DNA from: Pelomonas sp. Root1237 | GTDB lineage: Bacteria; Pseudomonadota; Gammaproteobacteria; Burkholderiales; Burkholderiaceae_C | Direction: 5' to 3' | DNA length: 64,000 nucleotides | Assembly (NCBI RefSeq): GCF_001425055.1 | Contig: NZ_LMDK01000005.1 | Coordinates: forward strand, 821 to 64,820 | In this document: positions 38,753 to 46,441 of the stretch, one piece after another | How the letters are laid out: each line of letters begins with the position of its first letter | Numbering within the stretch: the stretch's first letter is position 1 | Notes under the pieces: model-generated | Seen by the model: the letters and a program-made list of their open reading frames with translations, nothing else | What the model was told of the DNA's origin: nothing | Database searches by the model: none | Position numbers and translations under genes: made by a program

Positions 38753-39358
38753 ATGCCCACATCATCGACTCAAAACCTCGCCGCCTTTGCGATGCTCACC
38801 GCGCTGGCATGCACTCCCGCTGCCGCCGCCGAACCGCCCGGCTACACGCTGGCGCGCCAGGGCGACATGCACGACTTCGACTTCCTCGGCGGCGCCTGGA
38901 CCACGGTGCAGCGCCGCCTGAAGGCGCGCAACACCGGCAGCCGCGATTGGGAGGAGTTCCCGGCCATTCTGTGCCTGACCCAATACCTGGACGGCATCGC
39001 CAACGTCGACGAACTCCACATGCCCACGCTGGGCCGCCGTGGCCTGACGCTGCGGGCCTTCGACACGCAAAAGCGCCAGTGGTCCATCTACTGGGTCAGC
39101 AGCCCGTCGGGTCGGCTCGATCCCATCCCCGTCGTCGGCGGCTTTCAGGGCGGCCGCGGTGAGTTCTATGGCGAAGACAAGGACGGCGACAAACCGGTCA
39201 AGGTGCGCTTCATCTGGGAGAGCCTGGACCGCGACCATGCCCGCTGGGCGCAGGCTTTCTCCTACGACGACAAGACCTGGGAGACCAACTGGACCGCCGA
39301 GTTCACGCGCGCAGATCCGGCCCGACTCTGCGACCAGGGACGGCCGCGGCGGTCCTGA
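38753..39358 (+). CDS. DUF1579-like protein with signal peptide
   Basis: A 201-residue exported protein. ATG 38753 is chosen because it opens a signal peptide (LAAFAMLTALACTPAAAAEP); longer open reading upstream runs through the divergent promoter region. The mature part, HDFDFLGGAWTTVQRRLKAR, RDWEEFPA, FDTQKRQWSIYWVSSPSGRLDPIPVVGGFQGG and TWETNWTAEF, aligns with the cytoplasmic protein at 21591-22079, so the two are paralogs. Function unknown. It is divergent from a LysR gene, which may control it. Confidence 0.77.
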   Translation: MPTSSTQNLAAFAMLTALACTPAAAAEPPGYTLARQGDMHDFDFLGGAWTTVQRRLKARNTGSRDWEEFPAILCLTQYLDGIANVDELHMPTLGRRGLTLRAFDTQKRQWSIYWVSSPSGRLDPIPVVGGFQGGRGEFYGEDKDGDKPVKVRFIWESLDRDHARWAQAFSYDDKTWETNWTAEFTRADPARLCDQGRPRRS

Positions 39359-39482
39359 ATTTCCCGGAGGACAAAGCCTTTATCGAATGCGGGGGTAGCC
39401 GGGTGGTGCGACCCTGCTCAAGCCTACGCCGCAAAGGCCCACCGTTTGCCGGCACACTGGCGTCCGACATATCAGGATCCAG

Positions 39483-40982
39483 ATGCATCGCTTCGGTTTC
39501 ACCCATACCTACGCCCGCGAACTGCCCGGCGCCGCCGTGGCCTGGAAGCCAGCCGTGGTGCCAGAGCCGCGCCTGCTGTTCGCCAATGCTGAATTGGCCG
39601 AGGAGTTGGGCCTGCCGGCCGAAGTGTTGAGCGGCCCGGACGCTGCAGCACTCTTCGCCGGCAATCTGCTGCCAGACGATGCCGAGCCCATCGCGCAAGC
39701 CTATGCGGGTCATCAGTTCGGCGGGTTCTCACCGCAACTCGGCGACGGCCGCGCGCTGCTGCTCGGCGAGGTGGTCGACACGTCGGGCCGGCGCCGCGAC
39801 ATCGCCTTCAAAGGCTCGGGCCGCACACCATTTTCGCGCGGCGGCGACGGCAAGGCGGCCGTCGGCCCGATGCTGCGCGAGGTACTGATCGGCGAGGCCA
39901 TGCATGCGTTGGGCATCCCCACCACGCGCGCCCTTGCCGTGGTGGCGACCGGCGAGCCGGTGTACCGCGAGACGCCGTTGCCCGGCGCGGTGCTGACCCG
40001 CGTGGCCGCCAGCCATCTGCGCGTCGGCACCTTCCAGTTCTTCGCGTCGCGTGGCGATCTGGACACCTTGCGCCGTCTGGCCGACTACACCATTGCCCGC
40101 CATGACCCCGCGCTCGCCGGAGCGCCCGACCGCCACCTCGGGCTGCTGCGCGCTGTCGCCGAGCGCCAGGCGAAGCTGGTGGCGAAATGGCTGAACGTGG
40201 GCTTCATCCACGGCGTGATGAATACCGACAACATGGCACTGTCCGGCGAGACCATCGACTACGGCCCTTGCGCCTTCATGGAGGCCTATGACCCGCAAGC
40301 CGTCTTCAGCAGCATTGACCACGCCGGCCGCTACGCCTATGGCAACCAGCCCGGCATTGCCCGCTGGAACTTGGCGCGCTTCGCGGAAACCTTGCTGCCG
40401 CTGATGGCGGACGCCGACGACGAGCCGGCCATCGAGGCCGCTGTGGCCGAAGCGACGGCCGTCATCGACGCCTTTCCCGCGGTGCTAGCCGGCGAACTGC
40501 TTGGGGGCCAGCGGCAAAAGCTGGGCTTGCTCGCAGCCACACCGGCGGACGACGAGGCCGATGCCGCGCTGGTGGACGACTGGCTGAAGTTGCTGCACAT
40601 GCAAGCGGTCGACTTCACGCTCGCCTGGCGCCATCTGGCCTCGGCAGCCGAAGGCCGCCCCGAGCCGCTGCGCGACCTCTTCGCCGACCGCGCGGCGCTG
40701 GACGTGTGGCTGTCCCGCTGGCGCGAGCGTTGCGCCCGTGATGGCGCGGTCGACGGCACGGCGCGCGTCGCGCGCATGCGCCGCGCCAGCCCTGCGGTCA
40801 TTCCGCGCAACCACCTCGTCGAAGAAGCTCTGGCCGCCGCGACCGAGGGCGATCTGCAGCCCTTCAATGCGCTGCTGGATGCGCTGCTCGATCCCTGGCA
40901 AGAGGCCGCGCTGCTGACGCGCTATGCGGTGCCGGCGCCCACCGAGGTGACTGCGCGATTCCGCACTTTTTGCGGCACGTGA
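39483..40982 (+). CDS. selO: Protein adenylyltransferase SelO (YdiU)
   Basis: A 499-residue pseudokinase-fold enzyme that transfers AMP from ATP to Ser, Thr or Tyr of target proteins. The conserved block [45 protein letters not shown], the metal-binding [26 protein letters not shown] (N247, D249, D259) and the C-terminal FCGT are typical. The cysteine near the end lies where eukaryotic SelO has selenocysteine. The ATG follows an AGGA site. It is monocistronic here, ending at a hairpin shared with the initiator tRNA gene. SelO modifies proteins in redox stress in E. coli; the same role is assumed. Confidence 0.95.
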   Translation: MHRFGFTHTYARELPGAAVAWKPAVVPEPRLLFANAELAEELGLPAEVLSGPDAAALFAGNLLPDDAEPIAQAYAGHQFGGFSPQLGDGRALLLGEVVDTSGRRRDIAFKGSGRTPFSRGGDGKAAVGPMLREVLIGEAMHALGIPTTRALAVVATGEPVYRETPLPGAVLTRVAASHLRVGTFQFFASRGDLDTLRRLADYTIARHDPALAGAPDRHLGLLRAVAERQAKLVAKWLNVGFIHGVMNTDNMALSGETIDYGPCAFMEAYDPQAVFSSIDHAGRYAYGNQPGIARWNLARFAETLLPLMADADDEPAIEAAVAEATAVIDAFPAVLAGELLGGQRQKLGLLAATPADDEADAALVDDWLKLLHMQAVDFTLAWRHLASAAEGRPEPLRDLFADRAALDVWLSRWRERCARDGAVDGTARVARMRRASPAVIPRNHLVEEALAAATEGDLQPFNALLDALLDPWQEAALLTRYAVPAPTEVTARFRTFCGT

Positions 40983-41112
40983 ACCGCGCCCGCCAGCGCG
41001 GCCGAGAGGGGCGTCCCGCTGCACCTGCGATGCCGACGAGACCAACGGTCAGTTCGACCGAATCCCCCATTTGGGGACGCCACAAGACCCGTCAAAAGCC
41101 AGCCAGAAACGA
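40983..41112. other. Intergenic stretch after selO
   Basis: This is the gene-free start of a 370-bp region that also holds the terminator, tRNA and tRNA promoter listed separately. It contains only a short palindrome (CCCCATTTGGGG) and an 8-bp inverted repeat (GGCGTCCC and GGGACGCC about 60 bp apart). I see no open reading frame or RNA motif that I can support. Confidence 0.5.
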
Positions 41113-41137
41113 CAAAGCCCGCACTTGGCGGGCTTTG
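41113..41137 (-). terminator. Intrinsic terminator of the initiator tRNA gene (possibly bidirectional)
   Basis: A perfect 10-bp stem, CAAAGCCCGC / GCGGGCTTTG, closes a 5-base loop. It lies 30 bp beyond the tRNA 3' end. On the - strand it is followed by a T-rich stretch (TCGTTTC). From the other side it could also stop selO transcription, 130 bp after that gene. Confidence 0.7.
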
Positions 41138-41166
41138 CTAAGTCCTTCACAGGACTCTTAATTTCT

Positions 41167-41243
<77 letters not shown>

Positions 41244-41255
41244 ACTGAAGCTAGC

Positions 41256-41285
41256 AGTATATACGAGATTCGGCCGTTGAGGCAA
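41256..41285 (-). promoter_or_regulatory. Sigma-70 promoter of the initiator tRNA
   Basis: On the - strand TTGCCT, an 18-bp spacer and TATACT (with an overlapping TATATA) lie just upstream of the tRNA 5' end, leaving about 12 bases to the mature end. The spacer is bounded by a 7-bp inverted repeat (CGAGATT / AATCTCG). This is the clearest -35/-10 pair in the window. Confidence 0.6.
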
Positions 41286-41352
41286 ATCTCGTGGCGGTGC
41301 TTCCAGCGAACCGCAGCGGCACGTCACCCGCGATCGATGAAATGACCCGCAA

Positions 41353-41916
41353 TCAGAAGGGCAGCTGGGCGCCGCGGGCCTGCAGCCGGGTGCGCAGGTG
41401 CGAGCGGGCGCGCGACACGCGGCTGCGCACGGTGCCGATGGGCACGGACAGCAGCGCGGCGGCGTCTTCGTAGCTCATGTCGTCCATGGCGACGAGCAGC
41501 AATACCTCGCGCATCTCGGGCATGAGGCCGTCTAGTTCGATCTGCAGCAAGGCCATCAACTGGTTCAGATGGCATTGCTGCTCCGGGTTGGCGTGCAGGC
41601 AGGCCGTGGCCTCCAACGCTGACTCGTCCTCAAAGCGGTAGAGCCGCGACGGCGCACGAGACAGGTGGTTGCGCACCAGGTTCATCGCAATGCCGTAGAG
41701 CCAGGTCGACAACTGCGACTCGCCGCGGAAGTGCTCGTAGGTGCGCGCCGCCTCGACAAACGCCTGCTGGGCCAGTTCCTCGGCTTCGGTGCTGTCACCG
41801 ATATGGCGCAGCACGAAGCGGTAGAGGCGGTCACGGTGTTCGCCGAACAGCTCCGAGAAGATGACGTTGGGGTCGGCTGCTGCGGGGTGGCGAATCGGTT
41901 GACACTGGGGCTGCAT
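41353..41916 (-). CDS. ECF-type RNA polymerase sigma factor
   Basis: A 187-residue extracytoplasmic-function sigma factor. ATG 41916 (MQPQCQPIRH) is preferred over an upstream ATG at 42027 because GGAG lies nine bases before it and the extra residues look non-coding. Region 2 is FSELFGEHRDRLYRFVLRHIGDSTEAEELAQQAFVEAARTYEHFRGESQLSTWLYGIAMN, shown here by its ends FSELFGEHRD and STWLYGIAMN; region 4 is MREVLLLVAMDDMSYEDAA with SVPIGTVRSRVSRAR. There is no anti-sigma gene of the usual kind. It is transcribed behind a Ser/Thr kinase and an unknown gene that are divergent from tssA, so it may switch on the secretion cluster. Confidence 0.9.
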   Translation of the reverse strand: MQPQCQPIRHPAAADPNVIFSELFGEHRDRLYRFVLRHIGDSTEAEELAQQAFVEAARTYEHFRGESQLSTWLYGIAMNLVRNHLSRAPSRLYRFEDESALEATACLHANPEQQCHLNQLMALLQIELDGLMPEMREVLLLVAMDDMSYEDAAALLSVPIGTVRSRVSRARSHLRTRLQARGAQLPF

Positions 41917-41957
41917 GACGGGCTCCGAGCGGATGAAGCGGCCGAAGTGGCCGCCCT

Positions 41958-41969
41958 GTCTGATCAGAC
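41958..41969. promoter_or_regulatory. 12-bp palindrome upstream of the ECF sigma gene
   Basis: GTCTGATCAGAC is a perfect palindrome about 40 bp before the sigma factor start, in a 147-bp gap. A second palindrome, GGGTTAACCC, lies at 42028-42037. Either may be an operator or part of the leader; no protein can be assigned. Confidence 0.3.
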
Positions 41970-42063
41970 GCCGTCGCGGCAAAGCTTGCGACAAGGCAGA
42001 CCCGCCCCACCCCACATTTATGGGCATGGGTTAACCCCCGAGGCCGTGAACTACATCACGAAG

Positions 42064-42711
42064 TCAATGCGAAAGCTGGTTGAGCAGCGTTCGCAGCCGC
42101 GCGGCGAGCGCCTCGGCATCGGCGGGTGGCGGCAGGCTGAAGTCGGGGGCCAGGGCCTGGTCCAAAGCTCGCCGGCGCTCGATGGCGAGACTGGCCGGAT
42201 CCAGGCCCAGGCCGTCGGCGACGCGACGAAAGCGCCAGCCCAGCATGACGGCCGAGAACTCGATCTGCAAAAGATAGGACTGGGCCATCAGCAGGCCCAG
42301 GGCTGACTCCGCGCAAGCCACGGCCCGTTTGACGGTGCGCGCCGGCAGCAGGCGGCGTGATCGCTGGCTGAGGCGCCATTCGCGCTCAGCGATGGCGCTG
42401 GCCGCGTCGCCGAAATGCTCGCGCAGCGCGGCGACGAAGAGGCGGCCGATGTCAGCGCAAACCGCGCCCGCCGGCGTGGCGCCACTGCAGACTTCGAGCC
42501 GGCCTTCCACCGGGCTGGCCCAAAGCAGTTGCCCGGCAGCCGCAGCGCTCACGAACGCGCCCAACTGGGGGGCTTGAGGCGTCGCCAGCAGCTGGGCGAC
42601 CTGGGCTTGGGTGGGGTTCAGAACACGGTCCGGAGGTCGACGAAGGGCGTCGGCAGCAGAAGCGGCCGGCATGCTATAGGTAACCGCGAGCGCGGCCGGG
42701 TTCCGCAACAT
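42064..42711 (-). CDS. Unknown protein between kinase and ECF sigma genes
   Basis: A 215-residue protein that I do not recognise. It is alanine- and leucine-rich, with few charged runs except RRLLPARTVKRAV and AIERRRAL, and is predicted largely helical from about residue 70 to the end (LFVAALREHFGD, ESALGLLMAQSYLLQIEFSAVMLGWRFRRVADGLGL). No clear signal peptide or membrane anchor. It starts 3 bp after the kinase stop, so it is co-translated with it, and the ECF gene follows after 147 bp. Its place suggests a link in signalling from the kinase to the sigma factor, for example as an anti-sigma factor or partner; this is inference from position only. Confidence 0.7.
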   Translation of the reverse strand: MLRNPAALAVTYSMPAASAADALRRPPDRVLNPTQAQVAQLLATPQAPQLGAFVSAAAAGQLLWASPVEGRLEVCSGATPAGAVCADIGRLFVAALREHFGDAASAIAEREWRLSQRSRRLLPARTVKRAVACAESALGLLMAQSYLLQIEFSAVMLGWRFRRVADGLGLDPASLAIERRRALDQALAPDFSLPPPADAEALAARLRTLLNQLSH

Positions 42712-42714
42712 CGG

Positions 42715-44535
42715 CTACTTGACGGCTTCCACGCTGAACACCGCGGCGCCGTACTCAGCTGCGCAATTCGGGTGGCCGCAATCCGGCTGGCCCAGCAGCC
42801 AGCTCGACGTGCCCGGCGCCGTGCCACCGGCCGGACCCTGGGCCGGCAATGTCAGGAAGCCGTAGCTCGGCTCCTTCTCGGTGGACCAGGGCGCGAAGCT
42901 GCGCGGCTCGGCGGCAACGAGGACGAAGAAGTGCTCCGGGCCCGGCGGGTCGCTGGCCTTGAGCGGCCAACTGGCACCGGGCAGGCGCAGCGTCTCGCCA
43001 GCACCGATGTGGTTGTTCTTGGCCTTGTCATTCGGGTAGAGCTGGACGAGGCTGCCGTCGGGGCCGGCAAGCAGCACATAGACATAGCCCTCGCGCGAGG
43101 CACTGACGCTGAAGCGCAGCTCGTCGCGGTCGATGCGCAGGCTGGCGCGCTCGGCCTGCGCCTGCACGTCGAAGCCGTCGCTGTGCCGCGCCACGAGGGA
43201 CCGGAACTGGCTGGGCAGATCTCGCGCAACGGGTTCGGCCTGCGCAGGCGCGGGAGCCGGAGCGACTGCCGGGACCGACACCGGCGCCGCGGCAACCGGT
43301 TCGGCCGGCCCTGCAGGCCGCGTCGCGAACCAGGCCGCTGCACCGGCAGCCGCCAGGCCGGCCAAGCCCAGGCCAAGCCACAGCGGCCCGCGGCTCGCGG
43401 CCCGCTTGACGGCGGCTGGAGCCGGCGCCGCTGCAGCGGGCGCCTGGATCAGCGTCGCCATCTGGCCCGGCTTGGGCGCGTAGTGGCCTGCCAGGCCCAG
43501 GTCCTCACGGAACTCGGCCATGGACTGGGTGCGCTGGTCGGGCAACACCTGCAAGGCGCGGTCCACGGCCTTGACGAGGCGCTCGCTGTAGCGGCCCTTC
43601 GTGAGTTCACCCTGCCGGGCCAGCGGCACGTAGTCGTCCTTGACGATGCGGCCGACGCTGGGCGGCGGCGTGCGGCCGGTGATGGCGCAGTAGACGACGG
43701 CGGCCAGGGCGTAGACGTCGGTCCACGGCCCCTGCTTCATGCTGGGCACCTCGGCATACTGCTCGATGGGCGCATAGCCGGGCTTGAGGATGACGGTCAG
43801 CGCCTGCGTCATGTCGCCGATGACGCGGCGCGCGGCACCGAAGTCCAGCAACAGGGGGCGGCCGCTGCCGGCCACCAGGATGATGTTGTCGGGTGCGATG
43901 TCGCGGTGGTAGCAATGCTCGCCGTGCAGCACCAGCAGGGCCTCTGTCAGCGAGGCCAGCATGTCCATCAGCCAGGCTTCGCCGGGTGGCTCGGGCATTT
44001 CCTTCAGCGTCTCCTTCAGTGTCTTGCCTTCGATGAAGGGCATGACCATGAAGGCGGTGCCGTTGGCCTCCCAGAAACGGTAAACCTTGACGAGGGACGG
44101 ATGGTCGAACTGCGCCAGCAGCTTCGCCTCGTTGATGAAGCTCTTCAGGCCGGCCTCGAAGGTGTCGCGGTGGCGTTCCGAGCGCACCCGCACCTGGGAG
44201 CTGTCGCCGCGCAGGGCCAGGGCGGCGGGCATGTATTCCTTGAGCGCCACCGTGCGCTCCAGCGCGTGGTCGCGGGCCAGGTAGACGATGCCGAAGCCGC
44301 CCTCGCCGAGCACGCGGATGACCTCGAACTCGCCCTGGCGGCTGCCGACGGGCAAGGCGTTGCCGCCGTCCAGCCGGTCGAGGCTCGCAGGTGGTGCCCC
44401 GGGCGTAGCCGGGCCGCTTGCCATCACGGCGGGCACGGCTTCGTCAGGAGCAGGCGCCGCGGCGACGGGGCCGGTGGCGGCACTGGGCCGGATGATGGTC
44501 GCGTCGTTGTCTTCCGGGTCGCTGGAGGAGTTCAT
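42715..44535 (-). CDS. Transmembrane Ser/Thr protein kinase (T6SS-associated) with DUF4384-like C-terminus
   Basis: A 606-residue Hanks-type kinase. The catalytic domain (about residues 65-350) shows VLGEGGFGIVYLARD, VALKEYMP, HRDIAPDNI with catalytic D212, LLDFGAAR and TDVYALAAVVYCAITG. The usual lysine after HRD is alanine, as in many bacterial kinases of this type. A Pro/Ala linker leads to one membrane helix near residues 400-420 (GPLWLGLGLAGLAAAGAAAWFA), then a periplasmic domain resembling DUF4384 (LRFSVSASREGYVYVLLAGPDGSLVQLYPN). It is divergent from tssA. Kinases of this kind control T6SS assembly through FHA proteins (PpkA-Fha) or through ECF factors (PknS-EcfK in Xanthomonas); both partner types are encoded here. 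Confidence 0.9.
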   Translation of the reverse strand: MNSSSDPEDNDATIIRPSAATGPVAAAPAPDEAVPAVMASGPATPGAPPASLDRLDGGNALPVGSRQGEFEVIRVLGEGGFGIVYLARDHALERTVALKEYMPAALALRGDSSQVRVRSERHRDTFEAGLKSFINEAKLLAQFDHPSLVKVYRFWEANGTAFMVMPFIEGKTLKETLKEMPEPPGEAWLMDMLASLTEALLVLHGEHCYHRDIAPDNIILVAGSGRPLLLDFGAARRVIGDMTQALTVILKPGYAPIEQYAEVPSMKQGPWTDVYALAAVVYCAITGRTPPPSVGRIVKDDYVPLARQGELTKGRYSERLVKAVDRALQVLPDQRTQSMAEFREDLGLAGHYAPKPGQMATLIQAPAAAAPAPAAVKRAASRGPLWLGLGLAGLAAAGAAAWFATRPAGPAEPVAAAPVSVPAVAPAPAPAQAEPVARDLPSQFRSLVARHSDGFDVQAQAERASLRIDRDELRFSVSASREGYVYVLLAGPDGSLVQLYPNDKAKNNHIGAGETLRLPGASWPLKASDPPGPEHFFVLVAAEPRSFAPWSTEKEPSYGFLTLPAQGPAGGTAPGTSSWLLGQPDCGHPNCAAEYGAAVFSVEAVK

Positions 44536-44616
44536 CGTTCAGGCGGGACGTCCAACCTGCTGAGTGACGCCACACGCCATTCCGTTCCCCTTGCCGGCAG
44601 ACAGAGCTGCCGCAGG

Positions 44617-44640
44617 GAACTAAGCGGCGGCCCCAGTTAC
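44617..44640 (+). promoter_or_regulatory. Possible ECF-type promoter before tssA
   Basis: GGAAC, 15 bases, then GTTA lies 52 bp before the tssA start, in the 156-bp gap between the divergent kinase and tssA genes. GGAAC is a typical -35 element of ECF sigma factors and the spacing is close to the usual 16-17. The match is short and may be chance, but an ECF gene lies in the same cluster. Confidence 0.3.
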
Positions 44641-44691
44641 TTACCGCCCGAACTCCTGCCTGCCCTGATCGGCAAGCTCACCCGGACCACC

Positions 44692-45798
44692 ATGGACAGC
44701 AATCCCTTCGACCCGTCGCCCGACACCGCACCGTCGCTCAGCAGCGACCCCGCGCTGGCGCCGTGGCTGCAGCCCGTGTCCGAGGATGAGGTCTGCGGCC
44801 CCGACCTGGAATACGACAACGACTTCCTGGCACTGACCCAGGCGGCTGCGGGCAAACCCGAAACCCAGTTCGCGTCCGCCGAGCCGCCCGACTGGCGCAC
44901 CGTGCGCAGCCTGGCCGACGACATCAACGCCCGCACCCGCGACCTGCGCGTGGCCAACCTGCTGCTGCGCGCCCGGCTGCGCCTGGAAGGCTTCGCGGTG
45001 CTGGCCCCGGGCCTGCGCCTGTTCGAAGAGCTGCTGACGCGCTGGTGGGACGAACTCCATCCCCGCCCCGAGGATGGCGACGCGTTTGCGCGGGTCAATG
45101 TCCTCAACGAGCTGGCCAGCCTGGACACCACGCTGGGCGACGTCCGTGCCAGCCTGGTGCTGAACGACCGCGGCATCGGCCAGATCAGCGTGCGCGACAT
45201 CGAGATCGCCATGGGTGACCTGGCGGCGCGCGACGATGAATCGACACCCTCGCGCGGCCAGATCGAGAACATGCTGGCAGACGCCGTGGCCGGCTATCCG
45301 CTGCTCGCCACCCAGGCGCCCGCCGCCGTTGCGGCGCTGGATTCACTGGTGGCCTGCCTGTCCGTGCGCCTCAACTATGGCGACGTGCCCGACTTCTCGG
45401 CGCTGCGCGCGATGCTGGACGCCGTCATCGCCGTCTCGCCGCGCCCGGTCAGCATCGACGCTTCGGCGGACGACCTCGCCGGCATGCTCAACGACCTGGG
45501 CATCGCCCAGGGCCAGGACGGCGGTGGCGACTCGCCCGCGCCCGCCCGCCGCGGCCGCAGCGGCGGCGGTGGTGGCGGCCTGGGCGCGATCGAGAGCCGC
45601 GCCGATGCCGTGCGTGCCATTGACCTGGTCTGCGCCTACCTCGAGAAGAACGAGCCCACCAACCCCGCGGCCGACCTGCTGCGCCGTGCGCAACGTCTCA
45701 TCGACCGCAACTTCCTGCAGCTGGTACGAGAGTTTGCCCCCGAGGCCGTCGGCGAGGTGGCCCGTATGCTGGGCGTGGACCCTGAAAGCCTGCAGTAG
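44692..45798 (+). CDS. tssA: Type VI secretion protein TssA (ImpA family)
   Basis: A 368-residue T6SS protein. The N-terminal ImpA domain is shown by WLQPVSEDEVCGPDLEYDNDFLAL, PDWRTVRSLADDINARTRDLRVANLLLRA and WWDELHPRPEDGD. A Gly-rich linker (about residues 285-300) separates it from a C-terminal helical part (SRADAVRAIDLVCAYLEKNEPTNPAADLLRRA) of the kind that stacks into rings. ATG 44692 is the start giving a normal family length; open reading upstream runs through the divergent kinase gene. TssA guides baseplate docking and sheath polymerisation. It is the first gene of the secretion operon. Confidence 0.92.
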   Translation: MDSNPFDPSPDTAPSLSSDPALAPWLQPVSEDEVCGPDLEYDNDFLALTQAAAGKPETQFASAEPPDWRTVRSLADDINARTRDLRVANLLLRARLRLEGFAVLAPGLRLFEELLTRWWDELHPRPEDGDAFARVNVLNELASLDTTLGDVRASLVLNDRGIGQISVRDIEIAMGDLAARDDESTPSRGQIENMLADAVAGYPLLATQAPAAVAALDSLVACLSVRLNYGDVPDFSALRAMLDAVIAVSPRPVSIDASADDLAGMLNDLGIAQGQDGGGDSPAPARRGRSGGGGGGLGAIESRADAVRAIDLVCAYLEKNEPTNPAADLLRRAQRLIDRNFLQLVREFAPEAVGEVARMLGVDPESLQ

Positions 45799-45902
45799 TC
45801 GCAAGGAACGCCGCGATGTCGTCTTCATCAAAGCCCCTCCTGCAGTCCGTCGTGGCGCACCGCCTTTTGAATCCCTGAATCCCATCCGCAAGGAGCAATG
45901 AC

Positions 45903-46397
45903 ATGAGCAAGAGCAGCCAGAAATTCATCGCCCGCAACCGGGCCCCGCGGGTGCAGATCGAGTATGACGTCGAGCTCTACGGCGCCGAGAAGAAGGTGCA
46001 GCTGCCCTTCGTGATGGGCGTGATGGCCGACCTGTCCGGCAAGCCCGAGGACCCGCTGCCGCCGGTGGCCGACCGCAAGTTCCTCGAGATCGATGTCGAC
46101 AACTTCGACTCGCGCATGAAGTCCATGAAGCCGCGCGTCGCCTTCCAGGTCGAGAACACGCTGACCGGCGAGGGCAACCTGCCGGTGGACATCACCTTCG
46201 AGAGCATGGACGACTTCTCGCCCGCCGCCGTGGCGCGCAAGGTCGAAGGCCTGAACAAGCTGCTCGAGGCCCGCCAGCAACTGTCCAACCTGATCACCTA
46301 CATGGACGGCAAGAGCGGCGCCGGCGACCTGATCGCCAAGGTGCTGGCCGACCCGACGCTGCTCAAGACGCTGACCGACGCGCCCAAGTCGGAATAA
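45903..46397 (+). CDS. tssB: Type VI secretion sheath subunit TssB (VipA/ImpB)
   Basis: A 164-residue sheath protein that pairs with TssC to form the contractile tube. Family marks are SSQKFIARNRAPRVQIEYDVE, LPFVMGVMADLSG, LPPVADRKFLEIDVDNFDSRMKSMKPRVAF and LLEARQQLSNL. A strong ribosome site (aaggag) precedes the ATG. The 104-bp gap after tssA carries a 20-codon open frame of doubtful value (45816-45878). TagJ, encoded further on, is known to bind the TssB N-terminus in systems that have it. Confidence 0.96.
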   Translation: MSKSSQKFIARNRAPRVQIEYDVELYGAEKKVQLPFVMGVMADLSGKPEDPLPPVADRKFLEIDVDNFDSRMKSMKPRVAFQVENTLTGEGNLPVDITFESMDDFSPAAVARKVEGLNKLLEARQQLSNLITYMDGKSGAGDLIAKVLADPTLLKTLTDAPKSE

Positions 46398-46441
46398 GCC
46401 GCAGTTCATCCCAAGACACTGAAACGACCGGAGTTTCAAAC

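Noticed and set aside
42415-44691. Long upstream extension of tssA through the kinase region on the + strand
   Set aside because: It is antisense to the kinase gene; TssA has its normal length and N-terminal domain from ATG 44692.
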